Source of the DNA: Bacteroidales bacterium
GTDB taxonomy: Bacteria > Bacteroidota > Bacteroidia > Bacteroidales > UBA3824
NCBI GenBank assembly: GCA_016293845.1
Contig: JAEDDH010000010.1
Coordinates: 51,767-115,766 of the forward strand
Length of the DNA: 64,000 nt
Direction of reading: 5' to 3'
Shown here: positions 32,974 to 42,414 of the stretch, piece by piece
How the letters are laid out: every line of letters starts with the position of its first letter
How positions within the stretch are numbered: the first letter of the stretch is position 1
Program-made: the position numbers and the translations under genes
Notes under the pieces: model-generated
Databases searched by the model: none
What the model was told of the DNA's origin: nothing
Seen by the model: only the letters and a program-made list of their open reading frames with translations

Positions 32974-33213
32974 CTATACTTGTGTAGTATCTCTTACCAC
33001 ACCCTCCATATACTCAGCCAAGTCTTTAAAAAAGTTTCTGCCGAGCACACGCGAGATGCGCTCCAAAAGTTCGGTGTCGATGTAGCGGCGGGCAAAGATG
33101 TCGTAGCAGTTTGAGCGGTCGCAACTGATGGCTTTGGCAAACCATGCTACTGTGCGTTGTTGGTTGTCAAGTCCTTGACGGATAAGGCGTCCGAGGTGAA
33201 ACACTTCTGTCAT
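32974..33213 (-). CDS. Small helix-turn-helix protein (paralog 3)
   Basis: A 79-residue HTH protein with the same core as the one at 29997-30230: FHLGRLIRQGLDNQQRTVAW, KAISCDRSNCYDIF, ISRVLGRNFFKDLAEYMEGV. Its genomic neighbour is the TPR-ACP gene 80 bp downstream, perhaps in one transcript. Just upstream of its ATG an 8-bp hairpin GCGGTGTA/TACACCGC (33215-33240) could be an operator or leader structure. Target unknown. Confidence 0.78.
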   Translation of the reverse strand: MTEVFHLGRLIRQGLDNQQRTVAWFAKAISCDRSNCYDIFARRYIDTELLERISRVLGRNFFKDLAEYMEGVVRDTTQV

Positions 33214-33305
33214 GGCGGTGTAGTTTATTAATTACACCGCAAAACAAAAGTACCACTGAGCCAAAACGCAGCACAGTGTATAAATAAATTAAACAAAGAA
33301 GGGAG

Positions 33306-34202
33306 TTATCGTTTGTATATCGCGGTCATACGCGATATTATGTCGGCAATTTCATCTCTAAGCCATTGGGGAGAAAGCACTTCAACGTTTTCGCCATACG
33401 AGAGGATGGTTTGCTTGAAATCGTAGGCGGGTTTGATGTAATATTCGAATATTGAGTATGTTTCGGTAGATTCTGTCTCTTTTTGCGAATGGTGAAGCGG
33501 CAGAGAACGGAAGAATTTTTGCTGGTTGTTGAAGACGCGGAGACGTACAGTTTCGGCATCCTCTTGACCTGCAATTATGCCGTAACAGGTCTCAAAATAA
33601 TCATGCGCCACAAAATCAGATGGATAATCAAATCTCTCATCTGTAATTTGCATTTCTAAAATACGGTCTAAGGCATAGACTCGCACTTGGTCAGGGTCTT
33701 TTCGGGTAACAATGTACCACCTCTGGTGTGATATTTTGATTGCTAATGGCATTATTGTCAGCGTTTCCTCCTCGGTGCGCTGAAAACTGTGGTAACGGAT
33801 TATTATCCACCGTTTTTCGCGTATGGCTTGGATTGAGGGCAACAGCCAATGGTAGCCCGATGGTATTTCTTCAAAAAGAATCTTGTCTTTGATGGCGTGG
33901 GCTTCGGTGAGCATCTGACCTATGGCAAAGTTGTTGAGCAGCCAATGACGGATGCGGTCGTTGGCTAAATCGCCGTGGTCTTCTATATAATATGTGTTGT
34001 CGGATTTTCGGCATGATATGTTGATGTCGAATAGGGTTTCGATGTCGTGGCGGTGTCTGTCGAAGGTTCGTCGCGGAATAGGCAAACCGTCGTACAAGTA
34101 GCACTCCGTCCATTTGTCGTTTATGCTACGCAGGGTGATGTGTCCCGAGGAATAGATTGTGGACACTTCCCAAATGTATTTTGCAAAAAGGTTTTTAGAC
34201 AT
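33306..34202 (-). CDS. WYL-domain transcriptional regulator
   Basis: A 298-residue regulator. The N-terminal 60 residues form a winged HTH-like part (ITLRSINDKWTECYLYDGLP, then RRTFDRHRHDIE). The central WYL domain has IIIRYHSFQRTEEETLTIMP and HQRWYIVTR, with YALDRILEM. WYL domains bind ligands, often nucleic acids or nucleotides, and in many bacteria control mobile or defence loci. It is separated from the S46 peptidase gene by a terminator and from the HTH/TPR genes by a short gap. Target genes unknown. Confidence 0.85.
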   Translation of the reverse strand: MSKNLFAKYIWEVSTIYSSGHITLRSINDKWTECYLYDGLPIPRRTFDRHRHDIETLFDINISCRKSDNTYYIEDHGDLANDRIRHWLLNNFAIGQMLTEAHAIKDKILFEEIPSGYHWLLPSIQAIREKRWIIIRYHSFQRTEEETLTIMPLAIKISHQRWYIVTRKDPDQVRVYALDRILEMQITDERFDYPSDFVAHDYFETCYGIIAGQEDAETVRLRVFNNQQKFFRSLPLHHSQKETESTETYSIFEYYIKPAYDFKQTILSYGENVEVLSPQWLRDEIADIISRMTAIYKR

Positions 34203-34220
34203 TGATTTATTAAATGAAAA

Positions 34221-34251
34221 CGACGGTAGTCATCGCCACCGTCGCTTTTTT
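34221..34251. terminator. Hairpin terminator between the S46 and WYL genes
   Basis: CGACGGT (34221-34227) pairs with ACCGTCG (34238-34244), with T-rich sequence on both strands (TTTTTT after on plus, TTTT on minus). On the minus strand it ends the PBP/peptidase transcript before the WYL gene. Confidence 0.75.
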
Positions 34252-34270
34252 ATTTCATTATAACCGTATC

Positions 34271-36472
34271 TTACATCTCAATCTTCAATTCGTCGATCAA
34301 TCTTTGGCATTTGCCGTATTTTTCGATAACGAAGAGTACGTAGCGGATGTCTACGTTGATGCAGCGTTGAAAATCGGCGTTGAATATCCAGTCGGAGCAC
34401 ATAGATTCGGAGTTGCCGTCGAATGCGAGACCGATGAGGCGTCCGTAACCGTCGATAACGGGGCTTCCGCTGTTGCCGCCGGTGATGTCGTTGTTGGTGA
34501 GGAAGCATACGTGCATTGTGCCGTCTTGGTCGGCGTAGCGGCCGTAGTCTTTCTTGTTGTAGAGCTCTTTGAGTAAGGGCGAAACGTCAAATTCATAGTC
34601 GCCAGAGATTTCTTTTTCCATAACGCCTTTGAGAGTACAGAAATAGTTCATCAGCACGCCGTCGTTGGTGGTGCGGATTACACCGTCGGTTTTGCCGGCT
34701 TCGGGTTTGAATGTGCGCGATGTGTAGGTTTGCACTGTGCCGTACGATAGACGCTCGGTAAAGTTGGCGTCGGGGTAGGTGAGAGCCTTGGGATTCATAG
34801 CAATGCTGCCCTTGGTGTAGCGGCGACGGGCTGCGTCGAGCATATTCTCATATTTTTCGGTGTACTCGTTGAGCGCGAAATAGATGTTGAGCACATAGCG
34901 GCTGAACTCGAATGCAGGGTCAAATTGCAAACTGAGTCTTTTGAGTGCAGAAGTGTCGTCGAGAAACTTGTAGAATCCATCTTTATCTAACAGCGAACTA
35001 TTGATAAACACACTGTCGATGAGGTTTTCGGGGTTGTCGTATTGGGTAAAATAGTTGGAGATTTCATTGCCGAAGTATTTTTCGATGTCGGCAGGGGTAA
35101 CGTTCTCCAAAAATGTTTTAATCATTGCTTTCGACACCTTGTAGTCGGTGGGTTTGTTGTAATCTTTGAAAAAATCATCGGCTTTGGCGCGGATTTCTTC
35201 TTTGTCGGCTATTTTTGCCATCGACTGCATTGCGTAATATGCTGGGTTGAAAAATTCCATTCCGTTGTTGAGCACACATTCAAGCACGTAGTAGTAGATT
35301 TTTTCAAAGCGGGCGAGATTGTCGCAGGCGTATTTGATGCTGTCTAATACTGTTCCGTATTCGGCTTTGCGTGATGGATTGGCGTTAACCCACTGCATAA
35401 AAGCGCGTTCCTGAGCCTGTTTTTCTTCAACGGTTTTTTGCTCGGTGAGGCTTTTGTTGGCTTCGATAAATTTTTTCCAATAGTTGCTCGAATGAGAATA
35501 TTTTGTAGCGTATTTGATTCTTACTGCCTCGTCGGCTTCCATATCGGCTTTCATAATATCTTGACGGATACCGCGAACGTAAGATGTGATGGCGTTTTGG
35601 TTTTGCATATCCTTTACGATCTCAAAACTTGTGGAGTGGCGTTCGGTGCTACCGGGGAAACCAATTGTCATTGCAAAATCACCCTCTTTGTAACCTGCAA
35701 TCGAGATGGGCAAAAAGTGTTTGGGTTTCAAAGGAACGTTCTTTTCGGAGTAACTTGCTGGCTTGCCGTCGGGACTCATGTATACGCGGAAAATAGAGAA
35801 GTCACCAGTATGACGAGGCCACATCCAGTTGTCGGTGTCGTGTCCAAATTTGCCAATTGATTCAGGACCCGCACCCACAAACCTAACATCTTCGTAATTG
35901 ATGTAAATTACCATATAATAGGCATTTCCCGAAAAAAATGGCTTGATAACGATGTCGTAATAATCGGCGGTGAACTCTTTTTTGGCTACCTCTTTAAGGG
36001 CGTCGGAATTGGTGCGAATGTTTTTTTGACGTTCGTTTTCGGTCATCGACGAATTAACACCTTTGAGCACTTGGTCGGTAACGTCGCGAATCTCTTGCAT
36101 AAACTGCACGTAAAGTCCGGGAGTGGGAATTTCGTCTTGCAAAGTTTTAGCCCAGAAACCATCTTTGAGGTAGTTGTGGTCAACGCTACTGTGCTGCTGA
36201 ATGCTCTCGTAGCCGCAGTGGTGGTTGGTAAAAAGCAAACCTTGTTCTGATACAATTTCGCCGGTGCAGTATCCGCCAAAGTTTACCACGGCATCTTTGA
36301 GCGACGATTTTTTGATAGAATAAACATCTTCTGGTTTGAGGCGGAACCCCTGAGCCTTCATTTGTTTATAGTTTTTGCCAATCATATTGAGGAGCCACAT
36401 GCCCTCGTCGGCGCTTGCTGTAAGCGCGGTTAAGGAAATAATTACAGTAAGTAGTAATGATTTTATTTTCAT
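34271..36472 (-). CDS. S46 family dipeptidyl peptidase, DPP7-like
   Basis: A 733-residue periplasmic serine peptidase with a signal peptide (cleavage after TASA). The catalytic His is in LLFTNHHCGY, and Ser668 in TGGNSGSPVIDG is the nucleophile. S46 enzymes release dipeptides from the N-terminus of peptides, important for amino-acid-using Bacteroidota. The residue 18 after the catalytic Ser decides specificity: Arg in DPP11 (Asp/Glu at P1), Gly in DPP7 (hydrophobic P1). Here it is Gly686 (AFDGNSE), so DPP7-type specificity is inferred. The gene starts 3 bp after the M1 peptidase stop, so the two peptidases are co-transcribed. Confidence 0.95.
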   Translation of the reverse strand: MKIKSLLLTVIISLTALTASADEGMWLLNMIGKNYKQMKAQGFRLKPEDVYSIKKSSLKDAVVNFGGYCTGEIVSEQGLLFTNHHCGYESIQQHSSVDHNYLKDGFWAKTLQDEIPTPGLYVQFMQEIRDVTDQVLKGVNSSMTENERQKNIRTNSDALKEVAKKEFTADYYDIVIKPFFSGNAYYMVIYINYEDVRFVGAGPESIGKFGHDTDNWMWPRHTGDFSIFRVYMSPDGKPASYSEKNVPLKPKHFLPISIAGYKEGDFAMTIGFPGSTERHSTSFEIVKDMQNQNAITSYVRGIRQDIMKADMEADEAVRIKYATKYSHSSNYWKKFIEANKSLTEQKTVEEKQAQERAFMQWVNANPSRKAEYGTVLDSIKYACDNLARFEKIYYYVLECVLNNGMEFFNPAYYAMQSMAKIADKEEIRAKADDFFKDYNKPTDYKVSKAMIKTFLENVTPADIEKYFGNEISNYFTQYDNPENLIDSVFINSSLLDKDGFYKFLDDTSALKRLSLQFDPAFEFSRYVLNIYFALNEYTEKYENMLDAARRRYTKGSIAMNPKALTYPDANFTERLSYGTVQTYTSRTFKPEAGKTDGVIRTTNDGVLMNYFCTLKGVMEKEISGDYEFDVSPLLKELYNKKDYGRYADQDGTMHVCFLTNNDITGGNSGSPVIDGYGRLIGLAFDGNSESMCSDWIFNADFQRCINVDIRYVLFVIEKYGKCQRLIDELKIEM

Positions 36473-36475
36473 TTT

Positions 36476-38365
36476 TTATTGCTTTTTGGTGTAATATATA
36501 TTGTTAATGGATTCTCTATCGGGAATTTGGTCGGTGATTAGTTCGGCGTACGAAATTTTGGGCCCTGGCAGAGCGATAGTGCAAGTTAGGCTACCATCGC
36601 GCCACATTTCGGCACTTTGGTAGATAGTTTCGGTGGCACCGTTGATGTAAGTGATTTTGAGCAATGCGGGCAGGTATTTGTCTCCGTAGTTTTCGATAAC
36701 GATGTAGTTGGTGGAATCTTCGCGGCGGATTTCTTTGATACCAAGGTCTGTGCTGCCTTTTTGAGCAAACCAATTGTTGTAGAAGAATTTAAGGTCTTTG
36801 CCCGAAATGCTCTCCAATGTGTAGAAAAAGTCGTAGGGGTGTGCGTGCTTTCTGCTCCACGCCGAGGTAAACTGCTGTAACGCTTTCTCCATTACATCAC
36901 TACCAATTATTCCCTCCAAAATGGTGTATCCCATCTGCGGTGTGTAATACGAAGCCATTGAAAACGTCCACGAACTGCTCATACTATACGACTTAGTAAT
37001 CACTGGTTTTTCGCTACCTTCGCCTAAATGGTTGCCCACGTAGCCTGCTGAGCGATTAACGACCCTTGGATATGCCGAAATACTATCTTGGAATAATTGC
37101 GGCACATACATTGTAAGTCCCTCGTCGATAAAGCCGTACGAATTTTGGTTGATACCGGTTAAGAAAGGGAAGTAAGTGTGAGTGATTTCGTGAGTGGTGG
37201 TAAAAATCATATCGTCCCATTGTGCATCTAAATCTTCGTTTACCATCATAGGAAACTCCATTCCGCCGCTACCCTCAAACAATGTCATCCACGGATAAGG
37301 GTAATCTACACCCGGACGACGTGCGCTGAGGTATTGTATTGTTGATTCGGCAAGTTCGGCGTTTCCCCTGAATTTAGGCGAACGGAAAACTGCTGAGGTG
37401 CTAACTCTTTTGCCCGATGCAAGGTTGAAACTTTTGGCTGTCCATTGGCTTGTGGCACTGCACCCAAACACAAAATCGGGAACCGAGTCGGCGCGAAACT
37501 TCCAAATGTTTTTCTCGCTTTTAACTGCGTGAGAAGAAATATCTTGCTTGGTGATAATGTCGGTTAATGCGCCCGACGATAGTGCTGACTTGTATCTTTT
37601 TAGCACGTTTGGCGAATACACCTTGTCGGGATTTTGAAGCACTCCCGTAGCCCAAACAGCTGTGTATTGGTCGGTGGTGAGGTTAACTTCGTAGTTGGCG
37701 TTTTCAAAATAAAACTCCTCGTTGCCCGAATGCTGAATGCGGTCCCACCCGTAAATGTCGTCGTACACAGCAATTTGCGGATAAAAATATGGTACAAACC
37801 AAGTATCATTGTTGTATCGTCCGCCCCGCAGATGAGTGTTAGCAGCAATTTTGGTGTTCCACTTTATATATAGTGTAATTGATTGCCCCTGAGAAAGCGG
37901 TTTTGGCAGGGCAGCCTCAATCTGAGTATCAAACTCGGTGATAGTAAGGTCGGTACGTGTTTTGCCGTCAACCAATTGCACCTTTTCTATTTCCACACCG
38001 TTGAAAATATCGCGACGGTCTACACGGCGGTTTTTCGTAACACCGTCTTTGTAGATGTTTCGGTAAAGGTTTATAACAATGGAATTTAGTTCGCCCTGTC
38101 CGCAGTTGTAATCGTAAGTAACGGTTTCCTGGCCATAGAGATGACCCTCCGCGGTGCGAAAATCGGCAGAGATGTTGTAATGTGCAAAATTGGTTTTGTA
38201 ATTTGCGCCCGGAATGCCCGTAGTGGTTCTGGTTCCGTTTTCCACTGCCTTAGCAAACGCCGAATCGGTATATGGTGTCGGCAGAGCTGCAATATTGTGT
38301 TGTGCCTTAGCCGACACACACGCTGCACACAACGCGGCAGCAATAATGAATTTTACCTGTTGCAT
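36476..38365 (-). CDS. M1 family metallopeptidase
   Basis: A 629-residue zinc aminopeptidase-like enzyme with a signal peptide ending SAKAQ, so periplasmic or surface-located. The zinc site is HEITH (392-396) with the third ligand Glu415, the exact HExxHx18E spacing. The GAMEN-like exopeptidase motif is GSGGMEFPMM. The N-terminal half is the usual beta-sandwich. It is first of a two-gene unit with the S46 peptidase, fitting joint peptide degradation. A −7-like TACCTTTG on the minus strand (38386-38393) lies about 20 bp before the start. Confidence 0.92.
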   Translation of the reverse strand: MQQVKFIIAAALCAACVSAKAQHNIAALPTPYTDSAFAKAVENGTRTTTGIPGANYKTNFAHYNISADFRTAEGHLYGQETVTYDYNCGQGELNSIVINLYRNIYKDGVTKNRRVDRRDIFNGVEIEKVQLVDGKTRTDLTITEFDTQIEAALPKPLSQGQSITLYIKWNTKIAANTHLRGGRYNNDTWFVPYFYPQIAVYDDIYGWDRIQHSGNEEFYFENANYEVNLTTDQYTAVWATGVLQNPDKVYSPNVLKRYKSALSSGALTDIITKQDISSHAVKSEKNIWKFRADSVPDFVFGCSATSQWTAKSFNLASGKRVSTSAVFRSPKFRGNAELAESTIQYLSARRPGVDYPYPWMTLFEGSGGMEFPMMVNEDLDAQWDDMIFTTTHEITHTYFPFLTGINQNSYGFIDEGLTMYVPQLFQDSISAYPRVVNRSAGYVGNHLGEGSEKPVITKSYSMSSSWTFSMASYYTPQMGYTILEGIIGSDVMEKALQQFTSAWSRKHAHPYDFFYTLESISGKDLKFFYNNWFAQKGSTDLGIKEIRREDSTNYIVIENYGDKYLPALLKITYINGATETIYQSAEMWRDGSLTCTIALPGPKISYAELITDQIPDRESINNIYYTKKQ

Positions 38366-38447
38366 AATGAGATAGTATTTAACCGCAAAGGTAGGGAAAA
38401 TAATATAGTAAAAGGGATTTTTTTAGAGATTTTTTTGATTATTTGCC

Positions 38448-40757
38448 CTATAATGACTGTTTAGGTTTTTCCACCTCCACCTCCGTACTATCCACCGCCG
38501 TGCTATCTTTTACAATATATGCCTTGCAGTTGTATGGTCTTGAAATTTTTACTTTTGGTTTGGGAAATTTCTCCAGATAGTGGGCGTAGATGGGATCGGA
38601 GAGGAGCTTCTTGAGAAATATGCCGTAGATTGGCAGAGCTGTGGCGTTGCCTTGACCAAGTTCGCCAGTGCGGAAATGTATGCAGCGGTATTCGCCACCT
38701 ACCCACACGCCGCCTACAAGTGATGGCATAACGCCCATAAACCAAGCGTCGGAGTGGTTCGACGATGTTCCGGTTTTGCCGCCAAACTCACATTTGCCGT
38801 AAAATGGTCGCACGTAGTTCCAGAGAAATCCCGACGTGGTGCCGTATTCTGTCATGCCGCCTTTGAGAAGTTGCTGCATGAGGAACGCAGGTTCGTATTC
38901 CAATGCCTGCGAGTCGGTGTTTGGCGGAGTGTATATCACGTTTCCGTCGCGGTCTTCGATACGTGTAACAAAAATAGGTTCGTGATAAACGCCGTCGTTG
39001 ATAACAGTGGAGTAAGCGTTGGTGAGTTCCAAAAGATTAACGTCGCTACCACCGAGGCAAGTGGCAGGAATTGTATCGCACAATGGCGAATGTATGCCCA
39101 TACGGTGTGCTGTGGCGTTGATATTGTCGATACCCGCCTCTTTTGAAATCTGCACTGCTATGGTGTTGATACTGCGTGCAAAAGCGGCTTTGAGCGAAAA
39201 CGGTAGATTGGTGCAAGAGCCTTCGGCGTTGTGAGGTATCCAAAGCTTTTGTTTGCCTTTGTCCCAAACTTTCCACGAAACGGGTTGGTCGGTGCGTTCT
39301 TCACACGGGCTAAGTCCTTGATTCATAGCCTCGGCATAGTCGAAAAGTTTGAATGTGGAGCCGGGTTGACGCATTGCCGTTACTTTGTCGTATTTCCAAA
39401 AACGGAAATCAAGGTCGCCCACCCATGCTTTGATGTATCCTGTTTGGGGTTCTATGGCTATGAGCGAGCCGTGCATAAATTGCACCATATATTTCACCGA
39501 ATCTATTACGCTGAGGGTGGTGTCGATAGAACCGAGCTGATAGTCAAACACTTTAACCTTGCGTGGACGTAACATTTCGGCATTAATGGCTGCGGTGTCG
39601 GTTTCGCCAAACTTTGCTACGGCTTTTTTGTATTGAACAGTGCGTTTTACTATGTTTTCAATAAAGTTAGGAATTTCGCGAAATTGCTCGTCGCGCCACG
39701 GATTGCGACCGTACCAATGTTGACGGAAATTTTTTTGCACCACCTCCATTTGTTCTCTAACTGCCTGTTCGGCGTATGCTTGCATAGCGCTGTCGATGGT
39801 GGTGTATATTTTTAAACCGTCGGTGTAGAGGTTTACCTCGTTGTCGGCGCACCATTCCGATAGTTGCTGAGCCATTGCATCGCGGAAATATAGCGCCATT
39901 CCGTCGTAATTGTTTTCAACGTAATAGTCTAATTTAATTGGTTGTTTTACAATGCTATCGTAGGTGTCAACGGGAATTTTGCCAAGACGGAGCATATTGG
40001 CGAGCACTGTGTTGCGGCGGTGGAGGCTGTTTTTGGGATTGATGCGGGGATTGTAGGTGGTGGTGGCTTTGAGCAATCCCACAAGCACTGCCGACTGTGC
40101 ATAGTCTAAGTCTTTGGGTTTTACGTTAAAATAGGTTTTGGCGGCAGTGTTGATACCAAAAGCGTTTGAGCCAAAATCTACCGTATTGAGATATAGGGTG
40201 ATAATCTCGTTTTTTGTAAAACAGTTTTCGATTTTGACGGCGGCAATCCATTCTTTCAACTTCATTACCACAAGTTTAATCCCCGGCACACGACCCAAAA
40301 GTCCTTTTCGGTAACGTCCTGACCGTGCCTTGTAGAGGTTTTTTACAAGTTGCTGTGTAATGGTGCTTGCCCCTCGTGCGCGACGTCCTAATACAAAATC
40401 CTTTACTGCCGAACCAATGCCCTGAAAATCAATTCCGAGATGATTGTAAAAACGTTCGTCTTCGGTGCTTACGAGTGTATTTATAAGTTTGGGCGAAATA
40501 TCTTCAAACTTTACTTTTGTGCGGTTTTCGCTAAAAAACTTACCCATCACCTTGCCGTCGGCAGAGTATATCACCGAAGCCTCGTTTTGGGTGATGTCGC
40601 CAATCTGCTCCATTGTGGGTCCCGTTCCAAACAACCACAAAAAATTGATATCTACTAATATAATAAGGAGTATAAATTCCATCAGTATGATAAGCAATGC
40701 GGCGGGCAACTTAACATACCATTTGGCGCGGGTTAATATGTTGATTGGGTTTTTCAA
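38448..40757 (-). CDS. Class A penicillin-binding protein (PBP1-like)
   Basis: A 769-residue bifunctional peptidoglycan synthase, inner membrane with periplasmic catalytic domains. After an N-terminal TM helix comes the glycosyltransferase GT51 domain (EDERFYNHLGID with the catalytic Glu; GASTITQQLVKNLY). The transpeptidase domain has Ser467 in PGSTFKLF (SxxK), RSINT (SxN) and KTGTSSNHSDAW (KTG). Length and order match PBP1a of Bacteroidota. The upstream beta-barrel gene ends 11 bp before it (40769), so they may be co-transcribed. Confidence 0.96.
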   Translation of the reverse strand: MKNPINILTRAKWYVKLPAALLIILMEFILLIILVDINFLWLFGTGPTMEQIGDITQNEASVIYSADGKVMGKFFSENRTKVKFEDISPKLINTLVSTEDERFYNHLGIDFQGIGSAVKDFVLGRRARGASTITQQLVKNLYKARSGRYRKGLLGRVPGIKLVVMKLKEWIAAVKIENCFTKNEIITLYLNTVDFGSNAFGINTAAKTYFNVKPKDLDYAQSAVLVGLLKATTTYNPRINPKNSLHRRNTVLANMLRLGKIPVDTYDSIVKQPIKLDYYVENNYDGMALYFRDAMAQQLSEWCADNEVNLYTDGLKIYTTIDSAMQAYAEQAVREQMEVVQKNFRQHWYGRNPWRDEQFREIPNFIENIVKRTVQYKKAVAKFGETDTAAINAEMLRPRKVKVFDYQLGSIDTTLSVIDSVKYMVQFMHGSLIAIEPQTGYIKAWVGDLDFRFWKYDKVTAMRQPGSTFKLFDYAEAMNQGLSPCEERTDQPVSWKVWDKGKQKLWIPHNAEGSCTNLPFSLKAAFARSINTIAVQISKEAGIDNINATAHRMGIHSPLCDTIPATCLGGSDVNLLELTNAYSTVINDGVYHEPIFVTRIEDRDGNVIYTPPNTDSQALEYEPAFLMQQLLKGGMTEYGTTSGFLWNYVRPFYGKCEFGGKTGTSSNHSDAWFMGVMPSLVGGVWVGGEYRCIHFRTGELGQGNATALPIYGIFLKKLLSDPIYAHYLEKFPKPKVKISRPYNCKAYIVKDSTAVDSTEVEVEKPKQSL

Positions 40758-40768
40758 TTAGTTTCGAA

Positions 40769-41722
40769 TTAGGAATAGTTTTTCTTGTACCAAAATCGTC
40801 TTACGAATATCAACTCTGATTTACTTGAATTTTGAAACATACTTAGGCGTTGGTCGAACACTTGGCGGATGTTGGTTCCAGTTGCCGTTATGCCGAGCGA
40901 ACAGTTTTTCATATTGTACCAAAAAGCTATTTTGCCGTGTATCGACGGGGCTATTTTTGTACTTTTGCTAAACATATTGTTAAATCGAGTGTTACTTGCA
41001 TTTATTCCGGCATTGATGGCGATAAAAAATAGGAACTTGGTTTTGATAACAAAGTTGTAGGCATATCCTCCGTTTACGCCCATGCTCCAACTTTCGAGGT
41101 TGGCTTTTTCGCCGAGGAAAAGTGAGCTGTCGCTGCTGATGCGTTGATTGTAAATGGCAAGACCGGCAAGCGCACTACCAGCAGAAATCTTTTGCTGCTG
41201 CGATGCGTTGAATCCTGCGTTGTACGAAAATTTTTCGTGATTAAAGATGTAATCACCCACGGCAGCAAAGTAAAACGACCTCAGATCGGGGTCGTAAGTG
41301 CCGTTTTCCCATCTATCTTTGACGCTATCAAAATTGTCGCCGTTGGTTTCGAGAAAACCAGTGTAGTGCTGAATATAAATATCGCCTGCAAAAAAACGGC
41401 AATACCCTTTGAGGTGCATATCGGTGGCACCTTTCTTTCTGTATTTTTTTTCGTAACCGATAAACGATACCTCGTGACGGTACGAAATGTCGAACGGGAA
41501 AAACTTAGTCCAAATGCCTATACCTATACCGCTGTGGCTGTGAGGTACATAGTTGAGTCCGCCCTTGGTGTCTGACATAGCAAAATTGTCGTTAAAGGTA
41601 AACGCCTTGGCAGCCATCCTGTGTCCGTATTTGTGCACGTAGGTAGTATCCTGAGCATGTGTAACGTTGCAGGCAAAAGCGGTTAATAGCGCAAATAATA
41701 TTTTAGGTACGGTAGTTTTCAT
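40769..41722 (-). CDS. Predicted outer-membrane protein (DUF4421-like)
   Basis: A 317-residue protein with a signal peptide (ending THAQ) and many amphipathic beta-strands (for example YVPHSHSGIGIGIWTKFFPF; DISYRHEVSFIGYEKKY). The layout resembles Bacteroidota outer-membrane proteins of the DUF4421 type (recalled, not verified). It precedes the PBP1 gene by 11 bp. The minus-strand −7-like TACCTTTG at 41739-41746 suggests a promoter close to the start. Function unknown. Confidence 0.72.
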   Translation of the reverse strand: MKTTVPKILFALLTAFACNVTHAQDTTYVHKYGHRMAAKAFTFNDNFAMSDTKGGLNYVPHSHSGIGIGIWTKFFPFDISYRHEVSFIGYEKKYRKKGATDMHLKGYCRFFAGDIYIQHYTGFLETNGDNFDSVKDRWENGTYDPDLRSFYFAAVGDYIFNHEKFSYNAGFNASQQQKISAGSALAGLAIYNQRISSDSSLFLGEKANLESWSMGVNGGYAYNFVIKTKFLFFIAINAGINASNTRFNNMFSKSTKIAPSIHGKIAFWYNMKNCSLGITATGTNIRQVFDQRLSMFQNSSKSELIFVRRFWYKKNYS

Positions 41723-41784
41723 GCCAAATATTTGCCCGCAAAGGTAGAAAAAATTTTTTTTTCTACATTTCGGGTTTTAATAAT

Positions 41785-42360
41785 CTATTTGGCTTCGAAT
41801 GTAACCTCTTTTCTGATGTCGGCAGATGATGCGCCGATTTCAAATTTGATGCGTCCAGTTTCGGGGATGAATGCGTGACGTGCTTCGTCCCAGTAGGTGA
41901 GGTCGTTCTTTGAAACTTAGAGACTCACCTCCTTAGTCTGTCCTGCCGGAATGTTTACACGTTCGAAAGTTTTCAACTGACGTTTGGGATGTTCCACTTT
42001 TGAGTCGGGGTAACTTACGTAGAGCTGCACCACCTCGTCGCCGTCGCGAGAGCCTGCATTGGTAACGGGTATCTCGGGAGCGTAGAGAATCTCTATGCCT
42101 TTCTCTTTGCCCGCCTCCTGCTTTTACCACAGCTGCGGCGGTGGTAGTAAGGTCGGGATAGTAGTGGTGAGCGGTGTAGAGCAGGTTGTCCGTCCACAGT
42201 TTTGACACCGTTGTTGCGCGATGGTCTGCCGAGAGCCAATCCGTGCAATCCCTCGTAGCAGCTTGTAATAGGAATACCGAGTCGTTGCGAACCAAGCATC
42301 GGAGCCATCCACGACATCTATTATTTCACAAAGTTTCATATTTTTAATTTGCTTTTCCAA
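41785..42360 (-). pseudogene. Decayed GH3 beta-glycosidase gene
   Basis: Pieces of a secreted GH3 glycosidase are readable in shifted frames. The N-terminal part gives RLGIPITSCYEGLHGLALG (the GH3 active-site region), followed by an abrupt jump. The C-terminal fibronectin-like domain gives GDEVVQLYVSYPDSKVEHPK, RQLKTFERVNIPAGQTKEVS, a stop codon, then DLTYWDEARHAFIPETGRIK. About three quarters of a normal GH3 (700-800 residues) is deleted. The remnant directly precedes the kdgA promoter on the opposite strand, so it may once have been part of this sugar locus. Confidence 0.8.
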
Positions 42361-42379
42361 AAAAACATCGGTATCTTTG
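42348..42379 (+). promoter_or_regulatory. Bacteroidota-type promoter for kdgA-uxuA-uxuB
   Basis: TTTG (42348-42351), exactly 20 bp, TATCTTTG (42372-42379). The start of transcription would be near 42386, giving a leader of about 30 nt before kdgA. Confidence 0.85.
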
Positions 42380-42414
42380 CAGTCAGTATCATTACAATGT
42401 AATTCTAATTCAAG

